Shown here: one piece after another, positions 18,587-26,379 of the stretch | Layout of the letters: each line of letters begins with the position of its first letter | Numbering within the stretch: position 1 is the stretch's first letter | Assembly: GCF_008274695.1 (NCBI RefSeq) | Contig: NZ_VTOU01000002.1 | Span: forward strand, 930,001 to 994,000 | DNA: 64,000 bases | Source of the DNA: Sphingomonas montanisoli | GTDB lineage: Bacteria > Pseudomonadota > Alphaproteobacteria > Sphingomonadales > Sphingomonadaceae | Direction of reading: 5' to 3' | Made by a program: the position numbers and the translations under genes | Notes under the pieces: generated by a model | Told to the model about the DNA's origin: nothing | What the model saw: only the letters and a program-made list of their open reading frames with translations | The model's database searches: none

Positions 18587-18676
18587 GTCACCCCGGACTT
18601 GATCCGGGGTCCAGCTACCTTTGCCGACGTTGAATGGGAAGCAGAAGCTGGATCCCGGATCACGTCCGGGATGACG
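18587..18676. repeat. Intergenic inverted repeat (family E)
   Basis: Arms gtcaccccggacttgatcc and ggatcacgtccgggatgac are imperfect inverted copies, with inner parts ggtccagct and agctggatc. It is a REP-like sequence of the kind scattered in sphingomonad genomes. Confidence 0.75.
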
Positions 18677-18709
18677 ATTGTTGGGAGGGGTAGGCTCGCC
18701 TCTCTCCCT

Positions 18710-18802
18710 CGTCATTGCGAGGAGCCGCTTGCGGCGACGCGGCAATCCACTCCGAAGTGCGGACTGGATTGCTTCGTCGCCTTCAGCTCCTCGCAATGAC
18801 GA
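18710..18802. repeat. Intergenic inverted repeat, family B copy 2
   Basis: Arms cgtcattgcgaggagc and gctcctcgcaatgacg are perfect inverted copies around caatccactccg..cggactggattg. It is closely similar to the copy at 13426. Confidence 0.88.
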
Positions 18803-19305
18803 GGTGGAGAGAGAAGCGATCTGCCGCGGACGCATTTGTGGCGTAGAATCAGGACAGGGAGAGGTCGACGCGTCCTGCCAATGGGGCACCCGGACGCGGG
18901 TAACAGGGTGGTCTGGTGCGGGCATGGCTGGGGCCGGCGGAGCGTGGGCCCGAGCCTGTCACCAGGCTATGGGCGCGCCCAATGATTGGCTGCGGCCGCC
19001 CTTGCGAGGCGACCCCGGTGATGGGATTGGGAAAAGGTCTGTCCGGTCGGGGCTACCCGGGATGCGGGCTGTGACGCCCGCAGTGGATCGGCCCTGTCTT
19101 TCCTTCGAAACCCAAATCCGCTTCCGCACACCGGCGGTTTTACCAGCACATGCCGGCGGGAGTCCGGATGACTTCGCGCCGACCTTTTCACGGCCCGGAA
19201 ACGGAGCGAGCTCTGCTCCGGGCCGGTCCTGCATCCGTCCCGCCCGTCGGCGAGGGGATGGATAAGTGAATAACCTAAATGGTTCGTTTTGTCAAGGTTC
19301 GAAGT
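18803..19305. other. Unassigned intergenic DNA, about 500 bases
   Basis: No convincing protein-coding gene is seen: open frames here cross the flanking repeats and lack family resemblance. Two compact hairpins can be drawn, gcgggctgtgacgcccgc near 19070 and a longer ggccc..ggagc..gctcc..gggcc stem at about 19193-19226. It does not match the core motifs of RNase P RNA, tmRNA, SRP RNA or a cobalamin riboswitch that I looked for by eye. Confidence 0.4.
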
Positions 19306-19430
19306 TCTCCCCGATGCGGGGAGGTGGCGCCGAAGACGACGGAGGGGGTAGGAGGCAGGGCACAACGTTCAGTCTCCTGCCTCTCCACCGCGCTTCGCGC
19401 TGTGCCCTTCCCCGTGCCCGGGAGGAATTG
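19306..19430. repeat. Intergenic inverted repeat, family A degraded copy
   Basis: Recognisable ctccccgatgcggggaggtggcgcc left arm and a decayed right arm (cctctccaccgcgcttcgcg). It is the least conserved member of the family in the window. Confidence 0.65.
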
Positions 19431-19524
19431 GGAGGGCCCGCTGCCATACGGATCGAATGTCGTACGAAAACGTCATAGCATCGAAGCCGGCGCGCAGATC
19501 GGTCCAACGAGCAGAGGATCGCGC

Positions 19525-21036
19525 ATGATATCCGTCCTGATCGCCGAGCGCGATGCGATCGATGCGGCCCTGCTGCGTCGGCAGCTCGAAAGCAGCGGAT
19601 GCGACGCGACCGTCGTCACCGATGCCGGGGAGGCGGCGGGGCTGATCGAATCCGCGGGCGGATCGCTGTCCGGCCTGATCGTCAATGTCGAACTCGGCGA
19701 CGGGGTGAATGGCTGGGATCTCGCGCGGCGCCTGCGCGAGGTCAATCCGGGGGCTGCGATCGGCTATATTTCGGGGCTGGGGCCCGGCGACTGGGCGATC
19801 AACGGCGTGCCGGGCAGCGTCCTGATCGGCGCCCCGGGCGGCGACAAGACGCTGCCGGACGAGTTTTTTCGCTTGTGCCGTGCGCGACACCATCATCGCG
19901 GCGTATTGCAGATCGCGTTGTCCGACGAGCGTGGACTCGATGCCGCGATCCGCACCGAGCGTGAAGCGCTGCAGGAACATCTTCAGCGCACGCCGAGCTT
20001 CATCGCCGTGCTCGATGGACCGGAGCATCGCTTCATCTTCGCTAACGAAGCCTATGTGCGGCTTGTCGAGCGCGAAGTGGTGGGGAGCACAGTTGTCGAA
20101 TCCTTTCCTGAGGCTGAGCAGCAGGGCTTCGTGGAAATCCTCGATCGAGTTTACCGGACGGGTGAGGATTTCGTTGCGCACGGGGTCGAATTCTACATGA
20201 AGCGCGAGGGGGTGGAGAATAAGATCGCCTATCTCGACCTCGTCTATCGCCCGATCCGCAATGCGGAAGGGCGCATCCACGGCATCTTCGTCGAGGGCGA
20301 GGATTTGACCGAGCAGTTGGAAACCCGCGAGCGGCTGGCGACGCTGCAAAGCGAGCTGATCCACGTCGCGCGGATCAATGCGATGGGCGAACTGGCGTCC
20401 GCGCTGGCGCACGAACTGACCCAGCCGCTCGCGGCCATCCAGAATTACGTGTCCGCAGCAGGATTGCTGACCGCGCGACATGGCGTGGACGAGCGGGTGT
20501 CCGAATGTCTCGAGGGTGCGAGCGCCAGCGTGCAACGCGCGGGCAATATCATCCATCGCTTGCGCGCGATGACGATGCGCGGCCCGGTGCGGCAGGAAAG
20601 TGTCGCGATCGAGCCGCTGCTTCGCGAAGCGGTGACAATGGCAATGACGTCGGCAGGACGACATGACGCCCGCATCACCTATGATCTGCGCGCGCGCGGG
20701 CGGGTGCGCGTCGACCCGGTTCAGCTTCAACAGGTCGTGATGAACCTGATCCGCAACGCGATCGAGGCGGCAGGCGCGGCAGTACCCGATCTCATCCTGT
20801 CGACCACCGACGAAGGCGACATGACCCGATGCTGCGTGCACGACGCGGGACCCGGCATCGCCGCCGAGATGATGCCGCGGATATTCCAGGCCTTCGCCAC
20901 GTCGAAGCCCGACGGCATGGGAATTGGCCTGTCGCTGTCGAAGCGGATCATCGAAACCCACGGCGGCCGGATGACCGCCGCCAACAACGCAGACGGCGGC
21001 GCGAGCTTCTGCTTCACGGTGCCGCGAGACCGTTGA
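19525..21036 (+). CDS. Hybrid sensor histidine kinase with N-terminal receiver-like domain
   Basis: A 503-residue cytoplasmic kinase. Residues 1-115 have a CheY-like layout, but the usual phospho-acceptor Asp appears as Asn (LIVNVELG where LIxDxxLG is normal). A PAS domain (about 155-265, with FIAVLDGPEHRFIFANEAY) follows, then HisKA with the phospho-acceptor His in AHELTQPLAAI near residue 297. The HATPase domain shows the N box NLIRNAIEAAG, DAGPGI and GMGIGLSLSKRI. The C-terminal half resembles FixL/DctB-type kinases. The ATG at 19525 is chosen because it opens the receiver fold; upstream sequence is repeat DNA. No partner regulator gene is adjacent. Confidence 0.88.
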   Translation: MISVLIAERDAIDAALLRRQLESSGCDATVVTDAGEAAGLIESAGGSLSGLIVNVELGDGVNGWDLARRLREVNPGAAIGYISGLGPGDWAINGVPGSVLIGAPGGDKTLPDEFFRLCRARHHHRGVLQIALSDERGLDAAIRTEREALQEHLQRTPSFIAVLDGPEHRFIFANEAYVRLVEREVVGSTVVESFPEAEQQGFVEILDRVYRTGEDFVAHGVEFYMKREGVENKIAYLDLVYRPIRNAEGRIHGIFVEGEDLTEQLETRERLATLQSELIHVARINAMGELASALAHELTQPLAAIQNYVSAAGLLTARHGVDERVSECLEGASASVQRAGNIIHRLRAMTMRGPVRQESVAIEPLLREAVTMAMTSAGRHDARITYDLRARGRVRVDPVQLQQVVMNLIRNAIEAAGAAVPDLILSTTDEGDMTRCCVHDAGPGIAAEMMPRIFQAFATSKPDGMGIGLSLSKRIIETHGGRMTAANNADGGASFCFTVPRDR

Positions 21037-21145
21037 CGCGGGTTCTATATTCTAGACACCGCTCCTGCAAATTGGATGATTTACCGTTGCGTCCGCACCA
21101 GCTTATTGCAAAGCGGAGCGCGATCGGATTCCGGGAAGGTTTACG

Positions 21146-22009
21146 TTGTCAATTATCAAGTTGAAGACCCATCGCGTCCTCAAGCCTTGGGGACGGCATG
21201 ATTTGGCGCCTTTGTTCGCGGACCAACCCGGCGACCAGGAAGCTGTCGGCGAGATATGGTATGAGGAAGGGGGCGGTGCGGCCGAGCGCGACCTTCTGAT
21301 CAAATATCTGTTCACCAGCGAGAAGCTGTCGATCCAGGTACATCCCGACGACGAATCGGCGCAGGCGCGCGGGTTTGCGCGCGGCAAGGATGAGGCGTGG
21401 GTCGTTCTGGCTGCGGAAGATCACTCGACGATCGGGCTGGGGCTGAAGAAAGCGGTCAGCCATGCGGCTTTGCGCGCAGCTTCGCTCGATGGATCGATCG
21501 AGCAACTGCTCGACTGGAAGCCGGTGAAGGCCGGCGACGTCATTTATTCGCCTGCCCGCACCGTTCACGCGATCGGCGCGGGGCTGCGGGTGATGGAGAT
21601 CCAGCAGAACCTCGATCTGACCTATCGGCTCTATGACTATGGCCGCCCGCGCGAGCTGCACCTCGATGACGGTATCGTGGTAGCCGATCCCAGGCCGTTC
21701 GAGGGGAACCCGCCACCTCGCGTCCTGTCGGCTGGGCGCGAGGTCATCGCGGAAGGTGGAAAGTTCGTGCTGGAGCGCTGGACGGCCGCTGGCGATCAAT
21801 GGCTCGCGCCGGGTTCGGTGCCGCTGTGGGTCATGCCGGTGCGTGGCGCGATCGACCTTGATGGGCAGCCCTTCGCGATCGGAGAGGTCGCGATCGTTGA
21901 AGATGCGGCGCGAATGACGATTGCGCCGGATAGCCTGGTCTATGCGGCCTATCCCGGCGCCGACGTGATAGGCGATCTGATCGGCGGCACGGAAAAGCAG
22001 ACCGGTTAA
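21146..22009 (+). CDS. manA: Mannose-6-phosphate isomerase, class I type
   Basis: A 287-residue cupin enzyme that interconverts fructose-6-phosphate and mannose-6-phosphate. Zinc-binding motifs are QVHPDDE near residue 55 and the later TVHAIG. It is shorter than E. coli ManA (about 390 residues), as in the compact alphaproteobacterial form. The start is a TTG with GGGAAGG upstream; no in-frame ATG lies near. It is followed after 11 bases by the guanylyltransferase gene, so the two supply GDP-mannose to the gmd-fcl genes downstream. Confidence 0.88.
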   Translation: MSIIKLKTHRVLKPWGRHDLAPLFADQPGDQEAVGEIWYEEGGGAAERDLLIKYLFTSEKLSIQVHPDDESAQARGFARGKDEAWVVLAAEDHSTIGLGLKKAVSHAALRAASLDGSIEQLLDWKPVKAGDVIYSPARTVHAIGAGLRVMEIQQNLDLTYRLYDYGRPRELHLDDGIVVADPRPFEGNPPPRVLSAGREVIAEGGKFVLERWTAAGDQWLAPGSVPLWVMPVRGAIDLDGQPFAIGEVAIVEDAARMTIAPDSLVYAAYPGADVIGDLIGGTEKQTG

Positions 22010-22020
22010 GGAGACGAATT

Positions 22021-23106
22021 TTGACGACCCTCATCACGCCGGTGATCCTTTCCGGCGGATCCGGCACGCGGCTTTGGCCTCTCTCGCGCTCCAAGCGCCC
22101 GAAGCAGTTGCTCGCCCTCACGGGTACGGAGACGATGCTGCAGATGACGGCGGGACGCTGCGTCGACGGTGGGCGCTTCGGCAAGCCGATCATCGTCACC
22201 AATGCGGCGCATGCCGAGGATATCGGCGCGCAGTTGACGGCTTCGGGGTTTACGCCCGCTGCGATCATCACCGAGCCCGCCGGCCGCAACACCGCGCCCG
22301 CAATCGCGCTGGCCGCGATCGAAGCGAATTCCGATGCCGCGCTGCTGGTGATGCCGAGCGATCACGTGATCTCCGATGTCCCTGCCTTTCACGCGGCGAT
22401 CGAGCGCGCGCTGCCGCTGGTTGCAGAAGGCTGGCTCGTAACCTTCGGCATCACGCCCGACGCGCCGGACACAGGCTTTGGCTACATCCAGCGCGGTGAA
22501 GAGATCGTCGCTGGCGTCCAGCGCGTCGCGGCCTTCGTGGAGAAGCCCGATCGCGCGCGGGCCGAGCAATATCTGGCACAGGGGAATTATAGCTGGAACG
22601 GCGGCATCTTCCTGTTCCGCGCGGACACCTATCTCACCGCTCTGGAGCAATATGCGCCGACGATGGCGAAGGCTGCGCACGCCGCGATGGCAGGCGCCAC
22701 GCGGGATGGCGCGATCGTCGCGCCCGAGCGCGAGACGTTTCTCCAGTCTCCTTCCGAATCGATCGACTATGCGATCATGGAGCGCGCCGACCAGGTGGCG
22801 GTGGTTCCCGTCGAAATGGGCTGGTCCGATCTCGGCAGCTGGGACGCCCTCCACGACATCGCCGAGCGCGATGTCGACGGCAACGTGATCCACGGCGATG
22901 TCGTCGCGATCGACACGTCGCATTGCCTGATCCGGGGCGAGGGCGTCGTGGTGACGACCGTTGGGGTCAAGGATCTGATCGTGGTCGCAACCCGCGACGC
23001 GGTGATGATCCTGCCGCGCGGATCGAGCCAGGAGGTCAAGCGCGTCGTGGAACAACTCAAGACACGCGCCCATATCACGCTCGATATGCCTTTTCCGATG
23101 GATTGA
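22021..23106 (+). CDS. manC: Mannose-1-phosphate guanylyltransferase
   Basis: A 361-residue nucleotidyltransferase that makes GDP-mannose from mannose-1-phosphate and GTP. The pyrophosphorylase signature is LSGGSGTRLWPLSR with the catalytic Lys in KRPKQLL; later blocks are PAGRNTAPAIALAA, FVEKPD and WNGGIF. The protein ends after the transferase and hexapeptide-like part, without the fused isomerase domain of AlgA/XanB proteins; the separate upstream gene supplies that activity. The start is a TTG with AAGGAG close upstream. Product use is implied by the GDP-fucose genes at 31.4 kb. Confidence 0.92.
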   Translation: MTTLITPVILSGGSGTRLWPLSRSKRPKQLLALTGTETMLQMTAGRCVDGGRFGKPIIVTNAAHAEDIGAQLTASGFTPAAIITEPAGRNTAPAIALAAIEANSDAALLVMPSDHVISDVPAFHAAIERALPLVAEGWLVTFGITPDAPDTGFGYIQRGEEIVAGVQRVAAFVEKPDRARAEQYLAQGNYSWNGGIFLFRADTYLTALEQYAPTMAKAAHAAMAGATRDGAIVAPERETFLQSPSESIDYAIMERADQVAVVPVEMGWSDLGSWDALHDIAERDVDGNVIHGDVVAIDTSHCLIRGEGVVVTTVGVKDLIVVATRDAVMILPRGSSQEVKRVVEQLKTRAHITLDMPFPMD

Positions 23107-23166
23107 GCTGAATGGTGGTCGCTCGCTTGACGTGAAGTTCTTCACAATCAGGTCGGGTGATGCCAC

Positions 23167-24036
23167 ATGCCCCCCATGGGAGAGACGCTTTACGGTGTGG
23201 CGCAGGCCGAACATCCGCTGGTGCGGCGCGTGCTGGCGCATAATCCGTCGGCCTTCACCTATACGGGCACCCAGACCTATATCGTCGGCCAGCGCGACGT
23301 GGCCGTGATCGATCCCGGCCCCGACATGGAGGATCATGTCGACGCGATCGTCGCGGCGATCGGCGGCGCGCCGGTGAAGGCGATCGTCTGCACCCACACC
23401 CATCGCGACCACAGCCCGGCTGCGGCGATGCTGAAGGCGCGGACGGGCGCGCCGATCATCGGCTGCGCGCCGCTGACGATCGAGGCGGTGGGGCCGCGCG
23501 CCGATGCGTCTTTCGACAAGGATTATGCGCCCGACGGCGTGCTGGCCGATGGCGACCGGATCGAGGGCGACGGCTGGACGATCGAGGCGGTCCATACGCC
23601 CGGCCATACGAGCAACCACCTCTGCTACGCGCTGCCCGAGGCGAACGTGCTGTTCACCGGCGATCATGTGATGGGGTGGTCGACCAGCGTGGTCGCACCA
23701 CCCGATGGCGATATGGGCGCCTATCTGGAAAGCCTGGAGCGGCTGATGGCGCGGACGCAGGACGCGATCTATCATTCGGCGCATGGCGATCCGATCGAAC
23801 GGCCGCACCGCTTCGTGCGCGGGCTGATCGGTCACCGAAAGCAGCGCGAGGGGCAGATTTTGCGGCTTCTGGAGAAACAAGTGGGGTCGATATCCGCGAT
23901 GGTCGGCACTATGTATGTCGGCGTCGATCCGCGCCTGCACGCCGCAGCCGGCCTGTCCGTGCTGGCGCACCTGATCGACATGAAGACCCGGGGGCTCGTA
24001 CGCGAGACCGGCGACCAGTGGAGCCTGGCTGCGTAA
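23167..24036 (+). CDS. MBL-fold metallo-hydrolase (LACTB2-like)
   Basis: A 289-residue metallo-beta-lactamase-fold hydrolase with the zinc motif THTHRDHS, a second His in HTPGHTSNHL and Asp in FTGDHVMGW. A C-terminal winged-helix-like segment (about residues 220-285) matches the LACTB2/BLACT_WH group, some of which are nucleases. Its substrate is unknown. It sits between sugar-nucleotide and NAD genes. The ATG at 23167 is followed by another in-frame ATG three codons later. Confidence 0.85.
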   Translation: MPPMGETLYGVAQAEHPLVRRVLAHNPSAFTYTGTQTYIVGQRDVAVIDPGPDMEDHVDAIVAAIGGAPVKAIVCTHTHRDHSPAAAMLKARTGAPIIGCAPLTIEAVGPRADASFDKDYAPDGVLADGDRIEGDGWTIEAVHTPGHTSNHLCYALPEANVLFTGDHVMGWSTSVVAPPDGDMGAYLESLERLMARTQDAIYHSAHGDPIERPHRFVRGLIGHRKQREGQILRLLEKQVGSISAMVGTMYVGVDPRLHAAAGLSVLAHLIDMKTRGLVRETGDQWSLAA

Positions 24037-24058
24037 GCGGCCTCTGGAGTGATTTGAT

Positions 24059-25048
24059 ATGACTGCGATCGTTCAGAATCTGAGCGGGCTGGACCTGCGC
24101 GCCGAAATCGACCGGCTGCGCAAGGAACGCAACGCTGTGATCCTCGCCCATTATTATCAGGCGCCCGAGATCCAGGATCTCGCCGATTTCGTGGGCGACA
24201 GCCTCGATCTGTCGAGGAAGGCCGCCGCCACCGACGCCGACGTCATCGCCTTTTGCGGCGTGCGCTTCATGGCCGAGGTGGCAAAGATCCTGTCGCCCGA
24301 GAAGACCGTGATCCTGCCCGACATGGATGCGGGATGTTCGCTGGAGGACAGCTGCCCGCCCGAAGAGTTCGCTCGGTTCCGCGCGGCGCATCCCGATCAT
24401 CTGGCGCTGACCTACATCAACTGTTCGGCGGCGGTGAAGGCGCATAGCGACATCATCGTCACCTCGTCGTCGGCTGCGACGATCCTGTCGCAGATCCCGC
24501 TGGACCAGAAGATCATCTTCGCCCCCGACCGGCATCTGGGCGGCTATTTCGCGCGGACGACAGGGCGTGAGATGCTGCTGTGGGAAGGCAGCTGTATCGT
24601 CCACGAGGCGTTCAGCGAGACCGAACTGATCAAGCTGAAGGCACAGCATCCGGGCGCGCCGGTGGCGGCGCATCCCGAATGCCCGGTCCACATCCTCGAC
24701 CACGCCGACTATGTGGGTTCGACCCGCGGCATCCTCGATTATGTGCTGAGCGATCCGGCAGAAACCTTCATCGTCGCGACCGAGCCGCACATCATCCACC
24801 AGATGGAGAAGGCGGCCCCGCACAAGACCTTCATCGGCGCGCCGGGCGCGGACGGCAACTGCAACTGCAACATGTGCCCATACATGGCGCTCAATACGCT
24901 CGAGAAGCTGTATCTGGCGCTGCGCGACCTCACGCCCCGGATCGAGGTGGACGAGGAAACGCGTGTCGCGGCGAAGCGCTCGCTCGACCGGATGCTCGAG
25001 ATGACGGGCGGGTTGTCGGGGCCGGATGTGGGTCGGCCTAAGCTTTAA
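24059..25048 (+). CDS. nadA: Quinolinate synthase
   Basis: A 329-residue enzyme that condenses iminoaspartate and dihydroxyacetone phosphate to quinolinate in NAD synthesis. The three [4Fe-4S] cysteines are visible in [20 protein letters not shown] and [12 protein letters not shown], and the N-terminal block is [26 protein letters not shown]. nadC follows after a 92-base inverted-repeat spacer. nadB (aspartate oxidase) is not in the window. Confidence 0.96.
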   Translation: MTAIVQNLSGLDLRAEIDRLRKERNAVILAHYYQAPEIQDLADFVGDSLDLSRKAAATDADVIAFCGVRFMAEVAKILSPEKTVILPDMDAGCSLEDSCPPEEFARFRAAHPDHLALTYINCSAAVKAHSDIIVTSSSAATILSQIPLDQKIIFAPDRHLGGYFARTTGREMLLWEGSCIVHEAFSETELIKLKAQHPGAPVAAHPECPVHILDHADYVGSTRGILDYVLSDPAETFIVATEPHIIHQMEKAAPHKTFIGAPGADGNCNCNMCPYMALNTLEKLYLALRDLTPRIEVDEETRVAAKRSLDRMLEMTGGLSGPDVGRPKL

Positions 25049-25056
25049 CCCCCAAC

Positions 25057-25133
25057 CGTTCGTGTCGAGCGAAGTCGAGACACGGTGGCTGGGCGCTTGT
25101 GAACGTGTCTTGACTTCGCTCGACACGAACGGG
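25057..25133. repeat. Inverted repeat between nadA and nadC (family C)
   Basis: Arms cgttcgtgtcgagcgaagtc and gacttcgctcgacacgaacg are perfect inverted copies of 20 bases or more. They are separated by a spacer that begins gagacacgg and ends gtgtct. The element could form a stable hairpin in the nadA-nadC transcript. Confidence 0.9.
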
Positions 25134-25140
25134 GTTTCTG

Positions 25141-25986
25141 ATGACCTTTGATCTAGAGAATTTCGACCTTTCTGCATTCGTTGCCGCCACGCTGGCCGAG
25201 GATATGGGGCATGGGGGGGATATCACCTCCGCCGCGACGATCCCTGCCGATGCGCGCTTCGAGGGCGTGATGGCGAGCCGCGATGCGATTTCGGTCGCGG
25301 GGCTGCCGATCGCGGAGGCGTTTTTCCGGGCGCTCGATCCCCGGGTCGAGATCGAGATGCTGGTCGAGGATGGCGCGCGCGTCGCGAAGGGCGCGGTGCT
25401 GATGCGGCTGAAGGGCAGCGCGCGCGCGATGCTGACGGCGGAGCGATCGGCGCTCAACACCGTGCAGCACCTGTCGGGCGTCGCGACGCTGACCGCGCAA
25501 TATGTCGATGCGATCCGGGGGACGAAGGCGACCCTGCTCGACACGCGCAAGACGATCCCGGGCCTGCGCGTGCTGGAGAAATATGCGGTGCGGATGGGCG
25601 GCGGGACCAACCATCGCATGCGGTTGGATGATGCCGCGATGATCAAGGACAATCATGTCGCGGTCGCCGGTGACATCGGCGAGGCGGTGCGCCGCGCGGT
25701 GGCGGCCGGGATCGCACGCGTGATCGTCGAGGTCGATCGCGTCGACCAGATCGAGCCTGCGCTCGCGGCGGGCGCGACCCATCTGCTGCTCGACAATATG
25801 GATCCGCCCACGCTGCGTGGCGCGGTGACCCTGGTCGGCGGACGCGTGCCGACCGAGGCCTCGGGCGGAGTGCGGCTCGACACGATCAAGGCGATCGCCG
25901 AGACGGGCGTGACGTTCGTGTCGGTGGGCCGGCTGACGCAGTCGGCGGCGGCGGCGGATATCGGGCTGGATTTCACGGCGGTTTAG
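25141..25986 (+). CDS. nadC: Nicotinate-nucleotide pyrophosphorylase (carboxylating)
   Basis: A 281-residue type II phosphoribosyltransferase that turns quinolinate and PRPP into nicotinate mononucleotide. Family blocks: LAEDMGHGGDITS at the start, ERSALNTVQHLSGVAT, LLDTRKTIPGLR, MRLDDAAMIKDNH and EASGGVRLDTI. With nadA it forms the last two steps of de novo NAD synthesis. The ATG immediately follows the family C inverted repeat. Confidence 0.96.
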   Translation: MTFDLENFDLSAFVAATLAEDMGHGGDITSAATIPADARFEGVMASRDAISVAGLPIAEAFFRALDPRVEIEMLVEDGARVAKGAVLMRLKGSARAMLTAERSALNTVQHLSGVATLTAQYVDAIRGTKATLLDTRKTIPGLRVLEKYAVRMGGGTNHRMRLDDAAMIKDNHVAVAGDIGEAVRRAVAAGIARVIVEVDRVDQIEPALAAGATHLLLDNMDPPTLRGAVTLVGGRVPTEASGGVRLDTIKAIAETGVTFVSVGRLTQSAAAADIGLDFTAV

Positions 25987-26009
25987 GGCGCGGCTGCCCC
26001 CTCCCAATT

Positions 26010-26121
26010 CTTCATTGCGAGCGTAGTGAAGCAATCCAGGCCCGAATTAGAGAGGCTCGCGACCTAACTCGAATGCGGGCCTGGATTGCTTCGTCGCCTG
26101 CGGCTCCTCGCAATGACGAGA
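26010..26121. repeat. Intergenic inverted repeat, family B copy 3
   Basis: Arms ttcattgcgagcgtagtgaag and ctcctcgcaatgacgag flank caatccaggcccg..cgggcctggattg. It is a variant copy with a longer centre than those at 13426 and 18710. Confidence 0.85.
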
Positions 26122-26195
26122 GGATTGTCGCCCGTCACGGCTTCGGTGACACCTGCGACGAGTCTCGCTGGGGAGCGGACTATGTGGCTAGGACG

Positions 26196-26372
26196 ATGAC
26201 GGCGATGGCGCTCGCGCTGATGCTGACGGCCTGCGGAGGCGGCGGCGGGGCCGTGTACTCCACGCCGATGCCCGCTCCCACTCCCACTCCGACCCTGATC
26301 GACGCATCGGTCAATGTCGCGGATGCGCCCCTTGATCCGGGGGCAACATTGCGGCTTAGGTTACGGTGGTAA
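26196..26372 (+). pseudogene. Truncated lipoprotein N-terminus
   Basis: A 58-residue frame starts with a lipoprotein signal (MALALMLTACGG, lipobox LTAC), followed by a Gly run, a Pro-Thr linker and a short remainder ending in an Arg-Leu-rich tail. Full-length proteins with this kind of leader and linker normally carry a large periplasmic domain, which is missing here. The frame ends seven bases before the convergent island gene. It is probably a relic cut by arrival of the polysaccharide region; a genuine tiny lipoprotein cannot be excluded. Confidence 0.45.
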
Positions 26373-26379
26373 CCGCTGA

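Noticed and set aside
18678-19265. 195-codon plus-strand frame in the kilobase before the kinase
   Set aside because: Its first half is translated repeat DNA (family B) and it has no ribosome-binding site or family match.
18803-19265. Cobalamin riboswitch, RNase P RNA or tmRNA
   Set aside because: The conserved core motifs of each were looked for on both strands and not found.
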